From NCBI GenBank assembly GCA_023391955.1, contig JAEWAA010000038.1, positions 1 through 7,111 on the forward strand: 7,111 nucleotides of DNA, given 5' to 3'. The notes under the pieces are model-generated. The model ran no database searches. It was not told where the DNA came from and saw only the letters and a program-made list of their open reading frames with translations. This stretch comes from Bacillota bacterium. Lineage in GTDB: Bacteria; Bacillota; Bacilli; Paenibacillales; NBRC-103111. The translations under genes were made by a program, and so were the position numbers. Shown in pieces: positions 1-6,696 of this stretch. Numbering within the stretch: position 1 is the first letter of the stretch; every line of letters begins with the position of its first letter.

Positions 1-149
1 CGGTAACCCTCTCTTTGACGGCAGGGCAGGCGTATTACGTGGAGGTGCTGCACAAGGAAAAATCAAGCAGCGACCATCTGTCGGTGGGCTGGACCGGACC
101 GGGTATCTCTGCAATTACAGTCATTGACGGAAGTTATTTGTCTCCCTAT
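1..149 (+). repeat. Duplicated PA14 3' end, copy 1 (pairs with 3771-3919)
   Basis: This segment aligns without gaps to 3771-3919. Within the 49 codons from position 3 to 149 I count 8 base differences, all at third codon positions and all silent (about 95% identity). Six of the eight lie in the last 57 bases. Similarity fades a few bases after the stop position (CAAACC here against TAAATC there), so the homology ends close to the end of the coding region. It continues upstream beyond the window. Confidence 0.9.
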
Positions 150-176
150 CAAACCGAAGGAGTTGGGAATGAATGA
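1..176 (+). CDS. C-terminal end of a secreted PA14-domain protein (partial)
   Basis: Only the 3' end is visible: 58 codons in frame from position 3, stopping at TGA 174-176. The first 49 residues (VTLSLTAGQAYYVEVLHKEK at the start, ending SYLSPY) are identical to residues 1201-1249 of the next gene, so this is the end of a PA14 domain, a beta-sandwich usually involved in binding carbohydrate. PA14 is inferred through that paralogue. At the position of the neighbour's TAA stop this copy has CAA (150-152), which adds eight residues, QTEGVGNE. The stop overlaps the next start as ATGA, so the two genes are probably co-transcribed and translationally coupled. The rest of the protein lies outside the window. 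It may be another beta-helix enzyme or only share the C-terminal binding module. Confidence 0.85.
   Translation, partial: VTLSLTAGQAYYVEVLHKEKSSSDHLSVGWTGPGISAITVIDGSYLSPYQTEGVGNE
157..162 (+). promoter_or_regulatory. Ribosome binding site AAGGAG inside the upstream gene's tail
   Basis: AAGGAG lies 10 nt before the ATG at 173, inside the eight-codon extension of the upstream gene (it covers Glu and Gly codons). It supports the 173 start. An ATG at 169 is out of frame and closer to this site. Ribosomes finishing the upstream gene would stop on top of this start. Confidence 0.7.
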
Positions 177-3100
177 GCAATGTGATCCGGAAAATATGCT
201 CGCTGCCTATGCTGCTTGCGCTGGTTCTGGCTATTCCGATGCTTCCGGCGGCTGCAGTCCAGGCGGCCGCAACCCATAATGTCACTTTGTACGGCGCCAA
301 CGGAGGCGATGCAACGGATGACCGGGCCTCCATCCAAAGCGCCATCAATGCCGCTTCGGCAGGAGATACGGTATATTTTCCCGCCGGCACCTACTATATT
401 TCCAATAAGCTGATGGGCAAGTCGGGGGTCAGACTCCAGGGGGAGGCACAGAACACAGCCATCATCAAGGCGGCAACGGGAAGCGGATCGCAGTTCGCCG
501 GCTTGAAGGTGGAGGCCACCATGCTGAATCTGAACAATATCAGCAATATGGACATTTCCGAACTGACGTTTGATGCCAACAGCAACAATGCCGTCACCTC
601 CGCCATTTGGGGGGAGCCGGGCATCGGGCACAAAATCCACCGCATTAAGGTGAAGGATATTACCCAGTCTACCGGTTTCGGTCCCTTCGGCATCCTGTTC
701 TCCGGTACACCGGATGTAGAAATTACCGACAGCGAGTTTACCAATATCGGCACCCAATCCATGTGGGGAGGGGCTATCCGCGTAGGCTGGGGCTCCCACA
801 ACGCCAAAATTTTAAACAATACAATCCATAATATGGGCCGTGGCGGCATCTTCGTCAACGACGGCTCAACCGGGGCCGTGATCAAGCATAATGTCATTTC
901 GGGCTCCTCCGATTTTATTTCGGGCTATGGCTTCGGCATCGAGGTTCATACAGATTGCAATTATACGATTATCGAAGACAACGTCATGGATCACTGGCTG
1001 AGTGTGGTCAGATCCCAATATACCTCCATCCGCCGCAATTACGTGGGCACCTCTAACGGCACCTACAAATCCTACGGCCTGGAGGTATCGGCAGCCCCGA
1101 CCATTGTAACGGATAATGTGGTGGACGGCGGCCAGCATAACGGTATTTCCATGTCGCCGGGCAACGGGCAGCATATTTTTGCCTACAATACCATCCAGAA
1201 TATGATTCAATGGGGCATGCAGCTTCATGGTGACGGTACTCCGGCGCCCAACCAGTACCTGTATTTCTACAAGAATGTATGGAAAAACACGGACAAGGAT
1301 AACCCTATCGCCGTCTACCCCGGTACAGCGGGCAATACCATCCGGATCAACGGCAAAACCACGGATACCACCTTTGACAGCAACCAGATCATCAACAATG
1401 ACCGCTTGGGCATTCAGATTACCGGCGCAGCGGGCGTAGACCGGCTGAGCTTCGTGAACAACACCATTACAGGCAACGGGGGGTTATCGGTGGATCCCTA
1501 TCCGGCTGCTGCTCTGGATCTGGAATGGAGCGGCAACACGGTGAGCGGAAACGGCTCCAATGTGCAGCTGACCTCCCGTGGCTTCAGCAATGCCAAGCCT
1601 ACAGCCAGCTTTACTGCCAGCAGACTGATTGTGCCCCTGGGGCAAGCGGTCACCTTCACCAATACCTCCACCGATCCGGGCGGCTCCATTGTCCATAATC
1701 TGTGGGATTTCGGGGAGGGGGTTCCCAATAACACGGCCAGCCCCACCTATACCTATGAAAAGGCAGGCACCTATAAGGTCAAACTGCTGGTAACCGACAA
1801 CGGCGGCAGAATGCATCTGTCGGAGCAAACCATTGTGGTGGATGCCGGTCCTGCGGATACTCAGGCTCCCACCGCCCCCTCCGGACTGGTGCTGCTGGCC
1901 AAAACGGACACCACTGCACGTTTTTCCTGGAACCCCTCTACAGATAATGTGGGAGTGGCCGGCCACAATATATATAAGAATGGTGTGCTGGAAGGCGCCA
2001 CTGGCGGAGCCGGAGCAACAGAGTACCTGGCTGCCGGACTTACTCCCAATACTGCTTACAGCTTCACCGTTAAAGCCAAGGACGGAACAGGCAACCTGTC
2101 GGCTGCAAGCAATGCGCTAAATGTCACCACCAACGCTCCAGACACGGAGCCTCCGTCAGTGCCGGTCAATCTGTCGTTGTCCTATAAGACAGACACCACG
2201 GCCAAATTGACCTGGGCCGCATCAACGGACAATGTGGGTGTGACGGGTTATGATGTGTTCCGCAACGGAACATTGGCTGGCTCCACGCTGGGTGCCGGGG
2301 CTACGGAATTTATGGCAACCGGGCTGACTGCAGGGAGTACGTACAGCTTTACAGTCAAGGCCAAGGACGTGAAGAACAATTTATCTGCGGCCAGCAACGG
2401 GCTGAGCGTCACCACTTACGGAGCCCAGGAAATCAAGTATGCCAGCGATTTGAGCTGGGTGTCCGCCACCGCGGGTTTTGGGGCGGTCCGCCAGGACAAA
2501 AGCTCCAGCGGGAATGCCCTCCGGCTGGATGGCGTGACATACAGTAAGGGAATCGGCACCCACGCCAACTCTGACATCGTGTACCAGTTAAACGGCAATT
2601 ACGGCAGGTTTGTCTCTGATGTAGGGGTGGATGACCAGGTTACCCATGCGAATGCGTCTATCGTCTTTCAGGTATGGGCCGACGGCGTTCTCCTTTTTGA
2701 CAGCGGGGTGATGAATGCCTTATCTGCCACTAAGACGGTGGATGTGCCGGTAGCCGGGGTCAATCAAATTAAACTCACGGTTACGGACAGCGGCAACGGC
2801 AACAGCTATGATCATGGGGATTGGGCGGGAGCCAGATTCACCCCCTCGGGAAACGGCAATCCCAATCCGGCGGATACGCAGCCGCCTACAGCGCCCGCGA
2901 ATCTGACGGCATCGTCCAAAACCAGTGTGAGCGTGGGCCTCAGCTGGACGGCTTCTACGGACAATGTGGGGGTAACCGGCTACAACATCTATAAGGGCGG
3001 GGTCCTGGAAGGAAGCACGGCGGGCACCACTTACACGGCAACAGGGCTTAGCGCTAATACAGCCTACAGCTTTACAGTGAAGGCCAAGGATGCGGCCAAT

Positions 3101-3922
3101 AATGAATCAGCGGCCAGCAATACCCTGAACGTGACCACGGATGCTCCCCCGGCGGACACGCAGCCGCCTACAGCGCCCGCGAATTTGACGGCACCGTCCA
3201 AAACCAGTGTGAGCGTGGGCCTCAGCTGGACGGCTTCTACGGACAATGTGGGGGTAACCGGCTACAACATCTATAAGGGCGGGGTCCTGGAAGGAAGCAC
3301 AGCAGGCACCACCTACACGGCAACAGGGCTTAGCGCCAATACGGCCTACAGCTTTACGGTGAAGGCCAAGGATGCGGCCAACAATGAATCGGCGGCAAGC
3401 AATACACTGAGTGTGACTACGGCAGTGTATGGCGGCCCCGGCGGAGGAGGAACAGGCACGATCGTGCGGGAATATTGGACGGGAGTGGGAGGCGAAACCA
3501 TCGCGGACATTCCCTTGGGCACCCCGCCAACCGGAACCTCCATCCTCACCAGCCTGGAGGGACCGTCCAACTTCGGCAACAGCTATGCTACCCGGATCCG
3601 GGGGTATATCACGCCCACTGTGAGCGGCGACTACACCTTCTACATTGCCAGCGACAATGCAGGCGAGCTGTGGCTGAGCCCGGACAGCAATCCGGCGAAT
3701 AAATCGCGGATCGCTTACGTTTCCACCTGGTCGGGGTACCGGGACTGGACAGGGAACGCCACGCAGAAGTCGGTAACCCTCTCTTTGACAGCAGGGCAGG
3801 CGTATTACGTGGAGGTGCTGCACAAGGAAAAGTCAAGCAGCGACCATCTGTCGGTGGGCTGGACGGGACCGGGCATCTCCGCAATAACGGTCATTGACGG
3901 CAGTTATTTGTCTCCCTATTAA
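173..3922 (+). CDS. Secreted beta-helix (pectate lyase-like) protein with PKD, FN3, NPCBM and PA14 modules
   Basis: The product is 1249 aa. Residues 1-31 form a Sec signal peptide: R6 and K7, a Leu/Ala/Pro-rich core, and a likely cut after VQA or VQAAA. About 35-470 is a right-handed parallel beta-helix that opens with a pectate_lyase_3-type stretch (YGANGGDATDD, then SAINAASAGDTVYFPAGTYY) followed by many short N-x-I/V coils. Next come a PKD domain (about 475-558, WDFGEG at 511), FN3 at about 564-653 and 657-748, an NPCBM module (about 752-890, with KGIGTHANSDIVY and DHGDWAGARF), FN3 at 901-989 and 995-1083, a Gly-rich linker (1087-1095) and PA14 (about 1096-1249). No LPXTG, SLH or lipobox is seen, so it is probably released or held by its binding modules. 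Such helices are usually polysaccharide lyases, hydrolases or epimerases. I see no clear GH28 catalytic motif set or PL1 signature, so substrate and reaction are open. The gene starts at an ATGA overlap and ends before a terminator. Confidence 0.93.
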   Translation: MSNVIRKICSLPMLLALVLAIPMLPAAAVQAAATHNVTLYGANGGDATDDRASIQSAINAASAGDTVYFPAGTYYISNKLMGKSGVRLQGEAQNTAIIKAATGSGSQFAGLKVEATMLNLNNISNMDISELTFDANSNNAVTSAIWGEPGIGHKIHRIKVKDITQSTGFGPFGILFSGTPDVEITDSEFTNIGTQSMWGGAIRVGWGSHNAKILNNTIHNMGRGGIFVNDGSTGAVIKHNVISGSSDFISGYGFGIEVHTDCNYTIIEDNVMDHWLSVVRSQYTSIRRNYVGTSNGTYKSYGLEVSAAPTIVTDNVVDGGQHNGISMSPGNGQHIFAYNTIQNMIQWGMQLHGDGTPAPNQYLYFYKNVWKNTDKDNPIAVYPGTAGNTIRINGKTTDTTFDSNQIINNDRLGIQITGAAGVDRLSFVNNTITGNGGLSVDPYPAAALDLEWSGNTVSGNGSNVQLTSRGFSNAKPTASFTASRLIVPLGQAVTFTNTSTDPGGSIVHNLWDFGEGVPNNTASPTYTYEKAGTYKVKLLVTDNGGRMHLSEQTIVVDAGPADTQAPTAPSGLVLLAKTDTTARFSWNPSTDNVGVAGHNIYKNGVLEGATGGAGATEYLAAGLTPNTAYSFTVKAKDGTGNLSAASNALNVTTNAPDTEPPSVPVNLSLSYKTDTTAKLTWAASTDNVGVTGYDVFRNGTLAGSTLGAGATEFMATGLTAGSTYSFTVKAKDVKNNLSAASNGLSVTTYGAQEIKYASDLSWVSATAGFGAVRQDKSSSGNALRLDGVTYSKGIGTHANSDIVYQLNGNYGRFVSDVGVDDQVTHANASIVFQVWADGVLLFDSGVMNALSATKTVDVPVAGVNQIKLTVTDSGNGNSYDHGDWAGARFTPSGNGNPNPADTQPPTAPANLTASSKTSVSVGLSWTASTDNVGVTGYNIYKGGVLEGSTAGTTYTATGLSANTAYSFTVKAKDAANNESAASNTLNVTTDAPPADTQPPTAPANLTAPSKTSVSVGLSWTASTDNVGVTGYNIYKGGVLEGSTAGTTYTATGLSANTAYSFTVKAKDAANNESAASNTLSVTTAVYGGPGGGGTGTIVREYWTGVGGETIADIPLGTPPTGTSILTSLEGPSNFGNSYATRIRGYITPTVSGDYTFYIASDNAGELWLSPDSNPANKSRIAYVSTWSGYRDWTGNATQKSVTLSLTAGQAYYVEVLHKEKSSSDHLSVGWTGPGISAITVIDGSYLSPY
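2873..3421 (+). repeat. Tandem FN3-encoding repeat, two copies with a 282-bp period
   Basis: Copy 1 (2873-3139) and copy 2 (3155-3421) encode FN3 domains 3 and 4 of the beta-helix protein. Over 89 aligned codons I count 16 base differences (about 94% identity) and two amino-acid changes: Ser914 to Pro and Asn986 to Ser. A 106-bp block, 2913-3018 against 3195-3300, is identical. The other two FN3 units of the same gene (about 1862-2131 and 2141-2416) share motifs such as STDNVGV but are clearly more diverged. Copies 3 and 4 therefore arose, or were homogenised, more recently. The 94-codon period keeps the frame, so unequal crossover would add or remove whole domains. Confidence 0.92.
3771..3919 (+). 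repeat. Duplicated PA14 3' end, copy 2 (pairs with 1-149)
   Basis: This is the second copy of the PA14 C-terminal coding segment, identical in protein and about 95% identical in DNA to 1-149. Here the segment ends in TAA at 3920-3922, where copy 1 has CAA. The two copies are direct repeats 3770 bp apart. Recombination between them would delete one gene and leave a single in-frame 3' end. Confidence 0.9.
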
Positions 3923-3930
3923 ATCTTGTG

Positions 3931-3977
3931 AGGGCCTGCACGGCGGCTGGTTGACGGCTGCGGTGCAGGCTCTTTTT
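3931..3977 (+). terminator. Rho-independent terminator after the beta-helix gene
   Basis: Left arm AGGGCCTGCAC (3931-3941) and right arm GTGCAGGCTCT (3963-3973) form an 11-bp stem with one G-U pair and an 8-bp perfect core (GCCTGCAC/GTGCAGGC). The loop is 21 nt, and a run of five T (3973-3977) follows. It sits 8 nt after the stop of the beta-helix gene and should separate that transcription unit from the GH2 operon. The loop is longer than usual. Confidence 0.85.
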
Positions 3978-4003
3978 GTGGACCGTGATACACGGAATAT
4001 ACA
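3976..4003 (+). promoter_or_regulatory. Candidate sigma-A promoter of the GH2 operon
   Basis: TTGTGG (3976-3981) and TATACA (3998-4003) are spaced by 16 nt. They match the -35 consensus at 3 of 6 positions and the -10 at 4 of 6. Transcription would start near 4010, leaving a leader of about 120 nt. The -35 overlaps the T-run of the preceding terminator. It is the best-spaced pair I found in the gap, but a weak match, which would fit a regulated promoter. Confidence 0.35.
3983..3995 (+). promoter_or_regulatory. Dyad CCGTG-ATA-CACGG, possible operator
   Basis: A perfect 5-bp inverted repeat with a 3-nt centre lies between the candidate -35 and -10 elements, a place where a repressor would block polymerase. 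No regulator gene is in the window and the site matches no operator I can name. It could be chance. Confidence 0.35.
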
Positions 4004-4005
4004 GC

Positions 4006-4017
4006 TTTTCATGAAAA
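4006..4017 (+). promoter_or_regulatory. Perfect palindrome TTTTCATGAAAA, possible operator
   Basis: This is a 12-bp perfect palindrome whose centre is about 22 bp, roughly two helical turns, from the centre of the dyad at 3983-3995. It would span the predicted transcription start. A protein binding both sites on one DNA face is possible. It does not fit the CcpA cre consensus. Confidence 0.35.
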
Positions 4018-4114
4018 ATACAGTCGCAAATACATCCATTTGCCGAACGTACAGTATGCACAAAGTGTGACCAATGGCATGCTTAACTCGGGAGCGGATG
4101 AATTGGCGGGAGAG

Positions 4115-4122
4115 AAAGGAGG
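4115..4122 (+). promoter_or_regulatory. Ribosome binding site AAAGGAGG deciding the GH2 start
   Basis: AAAGGAGG is a near-perfect match to the anti-Shine-Dalgarno sequence. Two in-frame ATGs follow: 4126 with a 3-nt gap and 4132 with a 9-nt gap. The 9-nt gap is the usual one, so 4132 is preferred. The difference is only two residues (Met-Asn). Confidence 0.8.
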
Positions 4123-4131
4123 CGGATGAAC

Positions 4132-5895
4132 ATGCCACAGTGGAGAGCAGATTATCCACGCCCGCAGTTTGTGCGGGTGGATTGGCTGAATTTGAACGGG
4201 GCATGGGAATTTGAATTTGATGACGGGGATGTGGGGGAGCGGGGGAGGTGGTATGATGCGCCGAAGACCTTCTCCCTGAGCATACAGGTGCCCTTCTGCT
4301 TCCAGAGCCCGCTTAGCGGTATTGGAATCCATGATTTTCACGACATTGTCTGGTACCGCAAGCGAGTGGAGCTGCCCCCTGAATTTAGCGGCAAACAGGT
4401 GCTGCTGCATTTTGGCGCGGTGGATTATTCCGCCAAGGTATGGGTGAACGGACAGCTTGCAGCCCTGCATGAAGGAGGGCATACGCCTTTTTGGGCGGAC
4501 GTAACCGAACTGCTGAGACCCGGGGGTCTTCCCAATGATATTGTGGTCCGGGCACAGGATTACAGCAGGGATGTCCGGCTGCCGCGAGGCAAGCAGTATT
4601 GGCTGGAGAAGCCGGTATCCGTATTTTATTCCCGCACGACAGGGATCTGGCAAACAGTCTGGATGGAGCCGGTGGCAGAAACACGGATCGATAACGTCCG
4701 GTTCACACCGGATATCGATGCCAATGAAATCCGCATTCAAACCGCGGTTCATGGTCATATGGCGGCTATGGGCAAGCTCCAGCTGAAGCTGTCGGTTAGC
4801 CTGGAGGGCCAAGCCGTGGCCGAGGATATCCTTGAAATCCGGGAGGCCCTTACAGCCAGGCGGATTTGGCTTACCGACTATAACGATATGGGAAAAGGGA
4901 GATGGTGGTCTCCGGAAAATCCGGTCTTATACGATATAGAGCTGACCCTATGGGCGGATGATGTGCTGCTGGACCGGGTAAACAGCTATTTTGGCATGCG
5001 GAAGATTTCGGTGGAGGATGGCCGGGTCTGTCTCAACAACCGCCCCTATTATATGAAGCTGGTTTTGGACCAGGGCTACTATCCTGATGGTATTCTTACG
5101 CCGCCCAACGGCGAGGCGGTCCGGCGGGATGCGGAGCTGGCCAAAGCCATGGGCTTCAATGGCGTGCGCAAGCATCAGAAGATTGAGGACCCCAGGTATG
5201 CTTACTGGTGTGACCGGACCGGTCTTTTGCTGTGGGGAGAGATGCCCAATGCTTACGCGTATTCGGAGGAATATGTCCGCCGTATCACAAGGGAATGGCA
5301 GGAATTCCTGGAGCGGGATTACAACCATCCCTGCATCGTAGTGTGGGTGCCGCTGAACGAAAGCTGGGGTGTGCCGGGGATTCTGGCGGATCAGGCCCAG
5401 CAGCATCATGCCTTGGCCATGTACCATTTGACCAAGTCTCTGGATCCTACCCGCCTGGTCATCTCCAATGACGGCTGGGAGCATGTAAAATCGGATATTT
5501 GCTCCATCCATGATTATGATTCAAGCGGGGAAACCCTCAGGGAGCGGTACGGCAGCCAGGATTGTGTGAAGGCCAGGCCGTGCAACCGGCCCGTGTATGT
5601 GCCGGGGTATGCTTATGGCGGGGAGCCGGTCCAGGTATCCGAGTTCGGCGGCATACGGTACAGCCCCAACAGCGCCGATGGCTGGGGCTATTCGGAAGCG
5701 CATAGTGAGGAGCAGTTTCTCAAGCGCTATATGGAGCTGACCCATGCGCTGCTGCGGGCTCCTGCCCTGCAGGGCTACTGCTACACACAGCTGGCGGATG
5801 TGCAGCAGGAGAAGAACGGGCTGTTGACGGAGGACCGCCAGCCCAAAGCGCCTGTGGCGTCTATCAAGACAATCAATCAGGGACTTTTGCCGTGA
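4132..5895 (+). CDS. Glycoside hydrolase family 2 protein, cytoplasmic
   Basis: The 587-aa product has the GH2 layout. A jelly-roll sugar-binding domain covers about 1-180 (LNLNGAWEFEFDDG, DIVWYRKRVELP, VWVNGQLAALHEGG). An Ig-like domain follows at about 181-290, then a TIM barrel from about 300 (NNRPYYMKLVLDQGYYPDG, NGVRKHQKIEDPRYAYW, LLLWGEMP). The likely acid/base is E410 in WVPLNESWG and the nucleophile E504 in VSEFGG. GH2 enzymes are retaining exo-glycosidases such as beta-galactosidase, beta-glucuronidase and beta-mannosidase. The Asn-x-Lys motif of beta-glucuronidases is replaced by Glu-Lys-Asn (560-562), arguing against a terminal uronic acid substrate, and the specificity is otherwise unknown. 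There is no signal peptide, so it should act on imported sugars. It leads an operon with the isomerase-like gene 30 nt downstream. Its length is close to the 603 aa of E. coli UidA. Confidence 0.93.
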   Translation: MPQWRADYPRPQFVRVDWLNLNGAWEFEFDDGDVGERGRWYDAPKTFSLSIQVPFCFQSPLSGIGIHDFHDIVWYRKRVELPPEFSGKQVLLHFGAVDYSAKVWVNGQLAALHEGGHTPFWADVTELLRPGGLPNDIVVRAQDYSRDVRLPRGKQYWLEKPVSVFYSRTTGIWQTVWMEPVAETRIDNVRFTPDIDANEIRIQTAVHGHMAAMGKLQLKLSVSLEGQAVAEDILEIREALTARRIWLTDYNDMGKGRWWSPENPVLYDIELTLWADDVLLDRVNSYFGMRKISVEDGRVCLNNRPYYMKLVLDQGYYPDGILTPPNGEAVRRDAELAKAMGFNGVRKHQKIEDPRYAYWCDRTGLLLWGEMPNAYAYSEEYVRRITREWQEFLERDYNHPCIVVWVPLNESWGVPGILADQAQQHHALAMYHLTKSLDPTRLVISNDGWEHVKSDICSIHDYDSSGETLRERYGSQDCVKARPCNRPVYVPGYAYGGEPVQVSEFGGIRYSPNSADGWGYSEAHSEEQFLKRYMELTHALLRAPALQGYCYTQLADVQQEKNGLLTEDRQPKAPVASIKTINQGLLP

Positions 5896-5925
5896 GGAAA
5901 AGCGGATGAATAAAAGGAGGATACC

Positions 5926-6666
5926 ATGAAAATCGGCATTGCGGATTATGGGATGAACGTTTGGGACGGCGGCACCTGCTTTGATCTGGAGGAACGCCTG
6001 CGGCAACTGAAGGCCATCGGTTACGAAGGCATTGAACGGCTGACGGCGTTCAGCGGGGAACAGGCGCTGCAATCGGCGGCGATGATGAGAAGGTTTGGTT
6101 TGGATTTTGGCACGGTGAGGGCCCACAGCCCGGAGCTGTCCATTCAATGGACGGCTGCTCTTGGCAAGGATTATGTCTGGACCCATGTGGACGGCCGGGA
6201 TTTCGCTGCGTTCTGCCGGCAGGTGCGGATCCAGTCGGCTGCCTGCCGCCGGTGGGGCCTGCATGTAGCGCTTCATAATCATATGGGAACACCTGTGGAG
6301 ACGCAGGAGCAGCTGGAGGAGTTTCTGCGGGAATGCCCGGACAGCAAGCTGGTGCTGGATACCGCCCATCTGGCGGCAATGGGCGGAGATGCGGTGGAGA
6401 TTGCCGGCAAATATGCAAGCAGACTTGCTGTTCTTCATCTGAAGGATTGGCTGGAGACCAATCCCGAATCGGTAGATTGGACCAAACGCGGGCGGTTCTG
6501 CGGCCTAAACCGCGGCAATATCGGATTGGACAATGCCGCTGTCCTGAAGGAGGCCGTGAAACACGGCTTTGACGGATGGGTGTTTGTGGAGCATGATACC
6601 CATTTGCAGGAGCCTCTCGTTGATCTGGAATGGAGCAGGCAGGTTGTCCGGGAGGCCGGGTATTAA
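5926..6666 (+). CDS. Sugar phosphate isomerase/epimerase family TIM barrel (IolE-like)
   Basis: The 246-aa product belongs to the xylose isomerase-like TIM barrel (AP endonuclease 2) superfamily. Family landmarks are GYEGIE (32-37), LHNHMGTPVET (116-126, similar to the HHHMGT stretch of inosose dehydratase IolE), LVLDTAHLAAMGGD (142-155), LHLKDW (170-175) and FVEHD (220-224). E37 or nearby residues with D145, H171 and E222 are candidate metal ligands, judged by position in the family. Members isomerise, epimerise or dehydrate sugars and keto-inositols. Some act on 3-keto-glycosides together with a Gfo/Idh/MocA oxidoreductase. There is no signal peptide. AAAAGGAGG (5912-5920) lies 5 nt before the ATG. 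The gene sits 30 nt from each neighbour, so it is surely in the same operon. The exact reaction cannot be assigned. Confidence 0.9.
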   Translation: MKIGIADYGMNVWDGGTCFDLEERLRQLKAIGYEGIERLTAFSGEQALQSAAMMRRFGLDFGTVRAHSPELSIQWTAALGKDYVWTHVDGRDFAAFCRQVRIQSAACRRWGLHVALHNHMGTPVETQEQLEEFLRECPDSKLVLDTAHLAAMGGDAVEIAGKYASRLAVLHLKDWLETNPESVDWTKRGRFCGLNRGNIGLDNAAVLKEAVKHGFDGWVFVEHDTHLQEPLVDLEWSRQVVREAGY

Positions 6667-6696
6667 GCATAAGCAAATTGGAACGGGGGACAAACG

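Noticed and set aside
1286..1296. NTD tripeptide at residues 372-374 as a GH28 polygalacturonase motif
   Set aside because: The other GH28 hallmarks (DD, GHG and RIK in order) are absent from the helix, so the tripeptide alone means nothing.
3107..3823. 238-aa open frame on the - strand opposite the FN3 and PA14 coding region
   Set aside because: It lies wholly opposite a gene with clear domains. The frame is low in recognisable motifs, rich in Arg, Cys and Gly, has no convincing ribosome binding site, and fits the stop-poor antisense frames of GC-rich coding DNA.
1..3922. The long direct repeat as an insertion sequence or transposon
   Set aside because: The repeated part is coding sequence for secreted binding modules. 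I see no transposase, terminal inverted repeats or target duplications.
4040..4060. TTGCCG ... TATGCA as an alternative promoter
   Set aside because: The spacing is only 9 nt, far from the 16-18 nt needed for sigma-A. Other pairings in the leader were no better.
4009..4125. Possible small gene or riboswitch in the leader before the GH2 gene
   Set aside because: ATGs at 4074, 4079 and 4098 are out of frame with GH2 and lack good ribosome binding sites. I could not recognise any riboswitch core or T-box motif, and no second terminator-like hairpin with a T-run is present.
5906..5929. Seven-codon ORF (MNKRRIP) overlapping the start of the isomerase-like gene by ATGA
   Set aside because: It consists mostly of the ribosome binding site itself and has no Shine-Dalgarno sequence of its own. 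It is most likely chance.
5521..6438. 305-aa open frame on the - strand across the end of the GH2 gene and the isomerase-like gene
   Set aside because: It spans two real genes and their gap, has no family motif, and is explained by base composition. The same applies to the antisense frames at 149-799, 4009-4812 and 6050-6709.
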